Assembly: GCA_023301785.1 (NCBI GenBank) | Contig: JALZUF010000004.1 | Location: 1-13,360, forward strand | Reading direction: 5' to 3' | DNA length: 13,360 nucleotides | From: Alphaproteobacteria bacterium | GTDB taxonomy: Bacteria; Pseudomonadota; Alphaproteobacteria; Micavibrionales; Micavibrionaceae | In this document: piece after piece, positions 1-6,339 of the stretch | Numbering within the stretch: the stretch's first letter is position 1 | Layout: every line of letters starts with the position of its first letter | Notes under the pieces: model-generated | The model's database searches: none | Seen by the model: the letters and a program-made list of their open reading frames with translations, nothing else | What the model was told of the DNA's origin: nothing | Position numbers and translations under genes: made by a program

Positions 1-782
1 TCCAAACGTTCTGATGTTTCAAACACGATACGTGTTTTGCCACTGTCGTCGCCAACGCGCATTTTTTTGATAAAGTCACCCGCCTGCACACGTGGAATTG
101 CTTTGGATTTAGCTTTGGGTTTTGGCTTTGATTTAACTTTAGCTTTAGTCTTCGTCTCAGGAATAGGCTGAGCCATCTTAGGCATTGATTCAATTTTTGT
201 ATCGGCAAGTTTCTTTTCTATCATAGGGGCGGGCATGGATTGTTCTTTTACCAAGGCATCATATTTCCCTTTGTTAATCAGCTCTTCTAATTGGAAGGTG
301 AGGGCATCAAGCTCGCTTTCGATACCAATAAGTTTGGTGATAGAAGGACTCATTTTGTTTAAGGTGCTAGCGATTTTTTGAACGCTGGTTTCAAGACGTT
401 TAAATCGATCTTCGGGCGTTTTAATGTCTTGAGCAAAGAGTTGATCTGTCTTCAAAGTTTTTTCTGCGGCCATCTCGTTATTTAGGGCAACTGGGTTTAC
501 TGAGAAGCTCGCATCGTTTTGGGCAACCGTATTTTGAATAGGTTGAGCTTCTGCAACGTCGCGTACTTTTTCAATGGAGATTGCATCAGCAGGGTTGGCG
601 CGGGCAAACGGGGGTTTATCAACGGGGGATTTGACGTTATCAACTTTGAAATCTGGGTATAGTTTTTTGTTGATATAGTCGCACGCTGTTATGCTGGTGG
701 AACCCAAGCATATGAAAACTAACATCCATAGTTTGTTTAGCCTCTGCCTTATGGATGAAGGCAAAGGTGTGCGTCCGATCAT
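1..782 (-). CDS. Lipoprotein with coiled coil and probable AMIN domain, 3' end beyond window
   Basis: The gene reads leftward from an ATG at 782-780 and runs off the left edge after 260 codons, without a stop. The N-terminus has a basic stretch, a hydrophobic core (about residues 18-27) and a lipobox ITAC ending at Cys34, so the protein should be lipidated at Cys34. The next Met (residue 20) would leave too short a signal, and AAAGGGCG lies just upstream, so I prefer the first ATG. Residues about 124-172 look like an amphipathic coiled coil, and 209-229 are a Lys/Ala/Pro linker (for example KAKVKSKPKPKAKSK). Residues 231-260 resemble the first strands of an AMIN domain (MRVGDDSGKTRIVFE), a fold that targets envelope proteins to peptidoglycan or secretin complexes. 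AMIN is inferred from a partial domain, so the full function (amidase, secretin partner or other) cannot be seen. Confidence 0.72.
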   Translation of the reverse strand, partial: MIGRTPLPSSIRQRLNKLWMLVFICLGSTSITACDYINKKLYPDFKVDNVKSPVDKPPFARANPADAISIEKVRDVAEAQPIQNTVAQNDASFSVNPVALNNEMAAEKTLKTDQLFAQDIKTPEDRFKRLETSVQKIASTLNKMSPSITKLIGIESELDALTFQLEELINKGKYDALVKEQSMPAPMIEKKLADTKIESMPKMAQPIPETKTKAKVKSKPKPKAKSKAIPRVQAGDFIKKMRVGDDSGKTRIVFETSERL

Positions 783-831
783 GAAAATCGCCCTTTGATA
801 TAAGATATTTGCCCGAATAGACAAACTAACC

Positions 832-849
832 CACCCATATTATTGGGTG
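832..849. repeat. Inverted repeat centred on a -10 box, possible operator
   Basis: CACCCA and TGGGTG form perfect 6-base arms around ATAATA (minus-strand reading). The dyad encloses the -10 element of the candidate lipoprotein promoter, a position typical of repressor operators. No T-tract follows on either strand, so it is not a good terminator. Confidence 0.4.
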
Positions 850-867
850 ATTTGCTGAATCTGTCAA
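839..867 (-). promoter_or_regulatory. Candidate sigma70 promoter for the lipoprotein gene
   Basis: On the minus strand a perfect -35 TTGACA (867-862) is followed by exactly 17 bases and then AATAAT (844-839), five of six matches to the -10 consensus. The expected start is near 832, about 50 bases before the lipoprotein ATG. This is the best promoter match noticed in the window. It implies that the lipoprotein gene is not solely dependent on read-through from the fimbrial genes. Confidence 0.6.
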
Positions 868-896
868 ATCTTACAGTGGATTAACTTGGAATATTA

Positions 897-1364
897 TTAC
901 GGTGTGACGGTGACGCTAAAAGTACCATCAAATGTTCCATCTACGTATGTTGAGCCATCGCCATTACTTGACATGGTCGCACCAATCTCAAATGTGGCTT
1001 CTCCACTGGCATCTGTCGTAACAACGGAGGGGCGTGTAAAGCCAGTTGACATAGAAAAGTTAGGTCCAGCGCAACAATCTGTCATATTCGTTGTGCCTAT
1101 TGTTACAGTTAAAGTCGTCAATGCGGGGTAGCCAGTGACGGTAACCTCGCCAAATTCCGGTGTTGTAAAGAAAATATATTCTGGATCGGCGGTGTAAGAG
1201 CCGCCAGCATTGAAGGCGATTGTGCGCGGTGTTGCATTATCTGCGATCACAAAGGTGCCAAAATCGAGAGGTTGGTCAATCGTTACAGTTTGGGCGTTTG
1301 CAGGAAGTGCAAATAAAATAAGTATAAAAGTGAGGTATAAGTTAACGTTGAAGTATAATTTCAT
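897..1364 (-). CDS. Small DUF4402-like secreted protein, candidate minor or tip subunit
   Basis: The 155-residue protein starts at the ATG at 1364-1362, chosen because AAGGAAAG lies about eight bases upstream; an in-frame ATG at 1391 lacks this and would spoil the signal peptide. Residues 1-24 are a Sec signal ending in ANA, cleaved before Gln25. The mature part is Thr/Gly-rich beta protein with the PLDFGTF motif (32-38) and a C-terminal GTFSVTVTP, both typical of DUF4402 proteins and shared in form with the product at 2274-2867. Unlike that protein, only ten mature residues precede FGT, so it seems to lack a donor-strand extension. It has a vicinal Cys pair (C97-C98). The start lies within the last 23 bases of the chaperone gene, suggesting translational coupling. 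Fold family fairly sure; tip or cap role is inference. Confidence 0.72.
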   Translation of the reverse strand: MKLYFNVNLYLTFILILFALPANAQTVTIDQPLDFGTFVIADNATPRTIAFNAGGSYTADPEYIFFTTPEFGEVTVTGYPALTTLTVTIGTTNMTDCCAGPNFSMSTGFTRPSVVTTDASGEATFEIGATMSSNGDGSTYVDGTFDGTFSVTVTP

Positions 1365-2151
1365 CGAGAATCTTTCCTTCGTCAACACCATCGCGATATC
1401 TAATAATTACACTACCTGCCCCTTGTGGATATTCGCTAAGTGGGATGGTGAATTGTCGTTTATCTATTTCTGTAAAAACATTTGCATTCTTGATAGTTCC
1501 AATTTTCTTTGGAGTTGCTTTGTTTGAGCTCCAGAAAACTTCAAGCTTACCAATAGCGCTTTGATTGCCGCTGCGTAAGACATCAACACGAAGTTCTGGG
1601 CGGTTACGCTCTGTTTCTGATGGTGCAACTAAGTTCGCATTTTCAAGTTTGGCCGCGCCTTCTGTTTTGCCATGACGCACAACAACAGGAATAACAATGC
1701 CAGTATTCATAAGCATTTGGACGCGACTATTTGAATTTTCACCCGCTTTTTTTCTCTCGTCATCTGTAGCAAAGCGAAGTGCCTTAACATGAAAGCGATA
1801 CTCGCCTTCTGGTAGGTTTGCACTTTTTCGAAGGGATAAACGTACTTTTTGACGCCCGTTTGGTTCTAAAGAGAATTGACGCGGAGAAAAACGAACGATT
1901 TCATTTGGATCAAAGTCGGGGTTCAGCGGTTCTTTTAATTCAGTGTAAATACCTTTGTTATTTTGTTTGTAATTCAAAAGTTCTATTCTGAATGTACCTG
2001 GTTTATTGAAAAGATTAAGTACAGTAAACTCACTACCGCGTTCCCTTGATTCAATTACAATTTTTTGTGGAACTATATCAATTCTTGCGAATGATGGTGA
2101 GGAGAAGAGCGGTGCTATTGTCAGAATTAGTAAAAATAGTAAATTTTTCAT
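1342..2151 (-). CDS. PapD-like periplasmic pilus-assembly chaperone
   Basis: The 269-residue protein has a Sec signal (residues 1-22, ending SFA) and then a two-domain immunoglobulin-like layout of the size usual for fimbrial chaperones. The N-terminal domain begins IDIVPQKIVI and carries the family pattern FSPRQFSLEPNGRQKVRLS followed by LPEGEYRFHVKAL. A G1-type strand, MNTGIVIPVVVRHG, follows after a long charged loop (DDERKKAGENSNS). The C-terminal domain ends in SVIIRYRDG. Such chaperones bind unfolded subunits by donor-strand complementation and hand them to an usher. PapD's Arg8/Lys112 pair cannot be placed with certainty, so this belongs to a divergent branch. It lies between two DUF4402 genes on the same strand, the likely clients. 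The ATG at 2151 has only a weak Shine-Dalgarno sequence (AAAAGAT). Confidence 0.85.
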   Translation of the reverse strand: MKNLLFLLILTIAPLFSSPSFARIDIVPQKIVIESRERGSEFTVLNLFNKPGTFRIELLNYKQNNKGIYTELKEPLNPDFDPNEIVRFSPRQFSLEPNGRQKVRLSLRKSANLPEGEYRFHVKALRFATDDERKKAGENSNSRVQMLMNTGIVIPVVVRHGKTEGAAKLENANLVAPSETERNRPELRVDVLRSGNQSAIGKLEVFWSSNKATPKKIGTIKNANVFTEIDKRQFTIPLSEYPQGAGSVIIRYRDGVDEGKILDEIILQR

Positions 2152-2218
2152 GGCTTATAAATCTTTTAAAAATATTTTGATATCGAACTTTAGCATAAAT
2201 ACGCTATATTTCGAACAT

Positions 2219-2252
2219 AAAAAATCCCCGCTTTTTTTACAAAAGCGAGGAT
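2219..2252 (-). terminator. Intrinsic terminator after the major DUF4402 gene
   Basis: On the minus strand ATCCTCGCTTTT pairs with AAAAGCGGGGAT (12 base pairs, one G-U wobble) across a five-base loop, followed by a run of five or six T. It sits 22 bases after the stop of the major subunit gene and about 70 bases before the chaperone start. No T-run follows on the plus strand, so it acts leftward. Partial read-through would give more subunit than chaperone. Confidence 0.85.
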
Positions 2253-2273
2253 AAATAAATAGTTTATAAATGA

Positions 2274-2867
2274 TTAGTAACTAAATACTACGTCGTAGGT
2301 ACCAGCATACGTGTTGTCCGTATATGGAGCAGCGGTAGCTGTTGTTGTCGTAATAGTTGCACCAACATCAAGAGTGTTTGTACCGCCACCAAAAGCAGAG
2401 GTAAAAGTTTCTGCGAAAGGTGTCCCAATAACTTGAGCGGCTGATGCCCCTCCGTTCCAACTTGTAGTGAAGCTGTCTAGGACAAATGATTCTGCACCTG
2501 CTACTGGATCAATTACGTTGTTAATTGTAATGTTAATAGCTGAGCCATCGGCACCGTCTGCAACTGTTACTTGACCTGCAGATGCTGCTGTGTCATCGAT
2601 TACAGCAGTATTAGCTGGGGCGGCTGTTCTGTTAACTGTGACGCCTCCTAATGTATCTACTGTTACAGTCGCAGTTTCTACTGTGTCAGCAACGGCAGCG
2701 ATTGTACCAAAGTTAAGTTGAAATGGTGTTGCAAGTGTCAGCGTATTTTGTACAACCGCAGTTGCAGTCATGTTCGCCGTTTGAGCATTTGCCGTGGCAG
2801 TATATGCCCCCATTGTTAATGCACACGCCATTAATAAGACGCGCTTTGATTTCATAATACCCTTCAT
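2274..2867 (-). CDS. DUF4402-family secreted protein, probable major fibre subunit
   Basis: The start at 2867-2865 is chosen because AAGGAAGGA lies nine bases upstream; earlier in-frame ATGs have no signal peptide. The product has 197 residues, with a Sec signal (1-28, ending ANA) cut before Gln29. The mature protein is Ala/Thr-rich, has no cysteine, and shows the DUF4402 hallmarks: an N-terminal strand leading to QLNFGTI (50-56) and a C-terminal GTYDVVFSY with alternating hydrophobic residues and a final Tyr. The first 14 mature residues (TANMTATAVVQNT region) extend beyond the smaller homologue and alternate hydrophobic positions, as a donor strand would. Strong ribosome binding, its own terminator and its place next to a PapD-like chaperone and a divergent usher support a major subunit. 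DUF4402 has no function that I can name with certainty; the pilin role is inference. Confidence 0.78.
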   Translation of the reverse strand: MKGIMKSKRVLLMACALTMGAYTATANAQTANMTATAVVQNTLTLATPFQLNFGTIAAVADTVETATVTVDTLGGVTVNRTAAPANTAVIDDTAASAGQVTVADGADGSAINITINNVIDPVAGAESFVLDSFTTSWNGGASAAQVIGTPFAETFTSAFGGGTNTLDVGATITTTTATAAPYTDNTYAGTYDVVFSY

Positions 2868-2899
2868 GTTAGGACTTCCTTCCTTAATAATTTTGATTA

Positions 2900-2915
2900 A
2901 AGCAATACTTTGCTT
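2900..2915 (-). promoter_or_regulatory. Leader hairpin next to the subunit gene's ribosome-binding site
   Basis: AAGCAA and TTGCTT form perfect 6-base arms around a four-base loop. Flanking TTTGA and TCAAA can lengthen the stem with a small bulge. On the minus strand it would lie in the leader RNA, ending about 15 bases before the Shine-Dalgarno sequence (2885-2877), so it could affect mRNA stability or translation. Confidence 0.45.
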
Positions 2916-2926
2916 CAAATTTTGAC

Positions 2927-2945
2927 AGTTACTACCCCAGTAACT
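2927..2945. promoter_or_regulatory. Perfect 7-base inverted repeat, candidate operator or 5' hairpin
   Basis: AGTTACT and AGTAACT are perfect arms around ACCCC. On the minus strand it would sit at the very 5' end of the subunit transcript if the extended -10 at 2963-2955 is used. On the plus strand it fills the 17-base space after a perfect TTGACA (2922-2927), followed by a poor -10 (TATTGC, 2945-2950). Either an operator over overlapping promoters or an RNA-stabilising hairpin fits. Confidence 0.45.
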
Positions 2946-2954
2946 ATTGCATAT

Positions 2955-2963
2955 ATTATCACA
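2955..2963 (-). promoter_or_regulatory. Extended -10 promoter element for the DUF4402 subunit gene
   Basis: The minus strand reads TGTGATAAT, a TGn motif before GATAAT (five of six to consensus). There is no good -35, which extended -10 promoters tolerate, and A-rich DNA lies upstream. The start would be near 2948, giving a leader of about 80 bases with two hairpins. Confidence 0.4.
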
Positions 2964-2990
2964 CAAATTTTGTTAAAGCATTATTAATTT

Positions 2991-3006
2991 AGATAAAGTT
3001 TTATCT
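2991..3006. repeat. AT-rich inverted repeat upstream of the subunit promoter
   Basis: AGATAAA and TTTATCT are perfect 7-base arms around GT. The dyad lies roughly 45-60 bases upstream of the predicted minus-strand start, where an activator or repressor dimer could bind. In DNA this rich in A and T, chance is a real possibility. Confidence 0.3.
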
Positions 3007-3010
3007 TTTA

Positions 3011-3024
3011 TTTTTTATTTTTTA
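3011..3024. repeat. Two perfect copies of the heptamer TTTTTTA
   Basis: Two perfect TTTTTTA units (3011-3017, 3018-3024) are flanked by partial copies (TTTTA before, TTT after). On the minus strand this is an A-tract array upstream of the subunit promoter, which could act as an UP element or bend DNA. The copy number is too low to claim slippage. Confidence 0.35.
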
Positions 3025-3068
3025 TTTCTCATCAAAAATCATAGGAATTAAATTGTGCCTAAGCGCGT

Positions 3069-3074
3069 TATAAT
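3069..3074 (+). promoter_or_regulatory. Perfect TATAAT, candidate -10 for the usher gene
   Basis: A consensus TATAAT lies about 94 bases before the usher ATG on the plus strand. The matching -35 at 16-18 bases is poor (AATTAA region), so this is a weak assignment in AT-rich DNA. Confidence 0.3.
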
Positions 3075-3133
3075 ATATGGTATGTATATACTATAAATCC
3101 AAGTTTTTATACGGCTTTTGGCATATCTGTCAC

Positions 3134-3143
3134 TTAACGTTAA
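3134..3143. repeat. Perfect palindrome TTAACGTTAA before the usher start
   Basis: A 10-base perfect palindrome lies 24 bases before the usher ATG. It could be an operator half of a control site or chance. Confidence 0.25.
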
Positions 3144-3167
3144 AACCATTCAATGTGAAATTTATTT

Positions 3168-6100
3168 ATGAAAAAAATACTTTCTAAATCTTCATGTTTT
3201 ATTAATACGATCGTACTTATGAGTGCGGTTGTATGCTTTTCGTCTAAAGTCTTTGCGCAAGATGCCGTGATAAATGATTTGCCAGTTGATTTAAAAAAAC
3301 CGTTTGAAGATATTATCCAAGAAAATACCAACGAGAAAATATCTGAAACCACAACATTAAGTACAATTCCTGATGGCGGCACATTATTATTACGACCAAA
3401 AGTCGGCGCACTTATATATGAGTATGATATTTATGCGCTTAATAAAAATGACTCACTTTACTATTCTTTAACGGATGTTATTGATATTTTTGAACTGGCT
3501 ATCAAATATGATGATAAGTTGGGCAAAGGAAGTGGTTGGTTCTTACGCGAAGATTGGTTAATAAATATTGATCTTCCCAACAACCAAGTCGTTGCGAATG
3601 ACAAAACATTCAATGTCGCCGCGCAAGATGTTGTTAAACAAGATGACATTTATTTCATCCGTCAAGACGCGCTTTCTGAATGGTTGGATATTCAATTTTC
3701 TCCTGATATACCACAACAATATTTAGAGCTAACGAGTGCTTACCCTTTGCCAGGTGTTGCGCGGTACTACAGGCAATCAAAGCAAAAAGGTAACCGATTT
3801 GCCGACAATTATGCTGTGTTGCCACGTGAAGATATTAAATATGAATGGTTTGATTTAAACACAGCCAATATCCGCACAGGCAGTCAGTACATAAGACGTG
3901 ACAATACGGAGAGTAATATATTCCATCGTATCTCTGCCGCGTTCCAAGGTCAGTTTTTAAAACATGAAGCCTACGCGCAAGCCAGTGGTGATAGTCGTAA
4001 CAAGCTTAGCTCTGTCATTGCGTATCTGGCTAAAAAAGATGAAGACCCTGTTTTGTTGGGGCCATTGAAGGCACGCCAATATAAAATTGGTGATACTGGT
4101 GTTACAGACTTACCGTTAACGGGTGATGCACGGCAAGAGTTAGGTTTTCGTGTCAGTAACAGCAGCTTAGATAACGCGCAGTTTCAAACGACAGACATTA
4201 ACGGAAATGCTTTGCCGGGATGGGATGTTGAGCTTTATCGTCAGGGAATTTTGGTGGATACACAGCTTATTGCCAATGACGGATATTACGAATTTTCAAA
4301 CGTTCAATTATTTGGTGGGAATAATGAGTTTGAGTTGTTTTTCTATGGCCCGCAAGGTGAGATTAGACAGCGAGAAGTCAATGTACCTGTCACGCCCGCT
4401 TTATTGTCCGCGCAAAATAATACGTATGATGTATCAGTATCTTTAAATGAAACGCGCACGTTCCAAAAAATTAAACAAGATGATCCTGACCGCGAGAAGC
4501 CACATTTTGCGGCACGTTATAATAAAGTCATTGGGGACGCGTTGGCTTATGTTGGGGTACGTAACCGTGATGTTGAAAGCACAAACAAAACCTTTGGTGG
4601 TTTAGGATTCACGAAGCTTATTAAAAACACGATCATTGATGCCAATGTTGGTATTGATGATGAAGCCAATATGGCGAGTAAAGTTGGCTTGCGTCAAAAT
4701 ATCAAAAAATGGAATTTGTTTTTAAATGCTTTGGTGCAGGACGAAGATTATATCCCTGACGAAAAAACAAATGTAAAAACTTTGCTTTTAACAGGCGGTG
4801 TGCAAAAAAACTTTTTACCAGTCCGCGGCGTACGTGCCAGTTTGTTTGGTAATGGAGAATATAGCCAAGCCTCTAATGACCTTGATTTCTATTCAGCGCG
4901 TCTAGGAGCGAGCTTGCAAAAAAATAGATATAATGTGAGCAACAATATTCTGTATCAAAGCCAAGAGCAAAACTTTGCTGATAGAAATGATACAATAGAT
5001 AATGACCTGTCATTGCGTGGAAACTTTAGTAAGTTTTTTGTCCGTGGCGGTATTAACTTTAACATTGAGCCGCTCAAGCAAGTAGACCGCGTCTATACGC
5101 AAGTGAATTATTATCCAAAACAAAATATGTCTTATGACTTTCAATTACGTCATCAACCATTGCGTGATTTCACAGAGGCACGTTTGGGTCTGAACTACGT
5201 GAATGATTATGTACGGGCATCGCCTTACATTGAGGTGGATTCTGATCGTGAGCTTTTGATAGGTGTTAACATCAATACAAACCTGATTGATGTGCCGTAT
5301 CAAAGGGCGCCAATCTTAACCAGTGACCGTACGTTGGGCACGGGGCTGGTCTCCTCATTTGTATATCATGACAAAAATGGTAATAAGATTTTTGATGAAG
5401 GTGATGAGGCATTGCCTGATGTGACCGTGAAAAGTGTTAATGTAAGACGCCGCGCCGATACCAATGAAAATGGATATTCTCTTATTAATAACTTACCAAC
5501 GCACCGTGCTACGGATATTGAGTTAGATAATGATACACTGCCTGATCCTTATATGATTGCGGGTTTCAAAGGCGCTTCTGTTTTTGCCGATGCGGGTGAG
5601 ATTGTGGAGTTAGATTTCCCTGTTCATCTTTCTGGTGAGATTGATGGAACGATTTCAGTTAAGGATCAAAAGGGTGAGACCAATGTAATGCGCCGCGCCG
5701 ATGTCATGTTATATCCTTTAAGCAAAGACACGGAAGAAGATCCGATTGAAGTCAACGCAGCCTTTGATGGTTTTTATGTTGCCTCACAAGTGCCGCCAGG
5801 GAAGTATTTGATGGCTGTTAGCAATGATACCACCAAAAGTGCTAGAGCAGGTGCAGCTGTACCGCGTGTGGTTGATATAGGCTATGATGGTGATGTTTTA
5901 TATGGCTATAATTTTGAGTTAGATAAAAGAACGGCAACTGTTCCCGTGAATGTTGTTTATGATATGAATCCATCCGATCAGGTTATTTATGCGTTAAAGG
6001 CCAGTGCCAATACGAAGACCAAGTTGTTGTCTTTAATGGGCAGTATGAAAAAGCGTGTCAGTACCACGGATTATTTTGCAGATTTAACGCCATTAAAGGC

Positions 6101-6269
6101 TGATGGGCTATATAAAATGGCCTCTAACGATTTGGAAACGACGTATAATCGATGCCAAGAGATGGCGAAGAACGCGATCCCCTGCCAATTACAGGTCTTA
6201 GCACCGCAGGGGCAGAGCGCGGAACCAAATATCAAAACAGCGCAAAATTTCCAAACATCATTGCGCTGA
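3168..6269 (+). CDS. Non-canonical outer-membrane usher-like protein
   Basis: The 1033-residue protein has a Sec signal (1-30, ending VFA). Residues about 73-192 form a soluble N-terminal domain with GWFLREDW (123-130), ending before the SAYPLPGVARYYR stretch. From about 225 to 710 alternating hydrophobic and polar residues suggest a beta barrel, interrupted at about 342-410 by an E-set or plug-like segment with the usher-type pattern PGWDVELYRQGILVDTQ, then GYYEFSNVQLFGGNNEFELF. After the barrel comes an SdrD/Cna-B-like domain with a calcium-type loop (D735 to E747, DKNGNKIFDEGDE), a second regulatory-like beta domain (about 817-905) and a tail (about 941-1011) with C996 and C1006. Ushers polymerise chaperone-delivered subunits and pass them through the outer membrane. 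The divergent chaperone and DUF4402 genes support this role. Family resemblance is by motif only, with low similarity to FimD/PapC. No clear Shine-Dalgarno sequence is present. Confidence 0.72.
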   Translation: MKKILSKSSCFINTIVLMSAVVCFSSKVFAQDAVINDLPVDLKKPFEDIIQENTNEKISETTTLSTIPDGGTLLLRPKVGALIYEYDIYALNKNDSLYYSLTDVIDIFELAIKYDDKLGKGSGWFLREDWLINIDLPNNQVVANDKTFNVAAQDVVKQDDIYFIRQDALSEWLDIQFSPDIPQQYLELTSAYPLPGVARYYRQSKQKGNRFADNYAVLPREDIKYEWFDLNTANIRTGSQYIRRDNTESNIFHRISAAFQGQFLKHEAYAQASGDSRNKLSSVIAYLAKKDEDPVLLGPLKARQYKIGDTGVTDLPLTGDARQELGFRVSNSSLDNAQFQTTDINGNALPGWDVELYRQGILVDTQLIANDGYYEFSNVQLFGGNNEFELFFYGPQGEIRQREVNVPVTPALLSAQNNTYDVSVSLNETRTFQKIKQDDPDREKPHFAARYNKVIGDALAYVGVRNRDVESTNKTFGGLGFTKLIKNTIIDANVGIDDEANMASKVGLRQNIKKWNLFLNALVQDEDYIPDEKTNVKTLLLTGGVQKNFLPVRGVRASLFGNGEYSQASNDLDFYSARLGASLQKNRYNVSNNILYQSQEQNFADRNDTIDNDLSLRGNFSKFFVRGGINFNIEPLKQVDRVYTQVNYYPKQNMSYDFQLRHQPLRDFTEARLGLNYVNDYVRASPYIEVDSDRELLIGVNINTNLIDVPYQRAPILTSDRTLGTGLVSSFVYHDKNGNKIFDEGDEALPDVTVKSVNVRRRADTNENGYSLINNLPTHRATDIELDNDTLPDPYMIAGFKGASVFADAGEIVELDFPVHLSGEIDGTISVKDQKGETNVMRRADVMLYPLSKDTEEDPIEVNAAFDGFYVASQVPPGKYLMAVSNDTTKSARAGAAVPRVVDIGYDGDVLYGYNFELDKRTATVPVNVVYDMNPSDQVIYALKASANTKTKLLSLMGSMKKRVSTTDYFADLTPLKADGLYKMASNDLETTYNRCQEMAKNAIPCQLQVLAPQGQSAEPNIKTAQNFQTSLR

Positions 6270-6339
6270 TTGAGTTCAACGCATAAACTGTCCTTCTTGG
6301 ATTAAACCATCATAATAATAACGAAACATAGATTATAAA

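Larger units (their letters stand above)
2868..3167. promoter_or_regulatory. Divergent AT-rich regulatory region between subunit and usher genes
   Basis: This 300-base stretch separates the start codons of the DUF4402 subunit gene (leftward) and the usher gene (rightward). I see no believable gene in it. It holds several inverted repeats (2900-2915, 2927-2945, 2991-3006, 3134-3143), a short T-rich heptamer repeat (3011-3024), an extended -10 for the minus strand (2963-2955) and a perfect TATAAT on the plus strand (3069-3074). The dense dyads suggest a control region serving both arms. Confidence 0.6.

Noticed and set aside
832..849. Hairpin as a transcription terminator after the small DUF4402 gene
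   Set aside because: The stem has only six pairs and no T-run follows on either strand; it overlaps a promoter instead.
886..1131. Plus-strand open frame of 81 codons opposite the small DUF4402 gene
   Set aside because: It mirrors a minus-strand gene with a signal peptide and ribosome-binding site, and has neither itself.
2868..2966. N-terminal extension of the major DUF4402 protein from an upstream ATG
   Set aside because: The extra 33 residues would bury the signal peptide, and the ideal Shine-Dalgarno sequence lies just before the ATG at 2867.
3011..3024. Heptamer tract as a CRISPR or minisatellite
   Set aside because: Only two perfect copies with no spacers.
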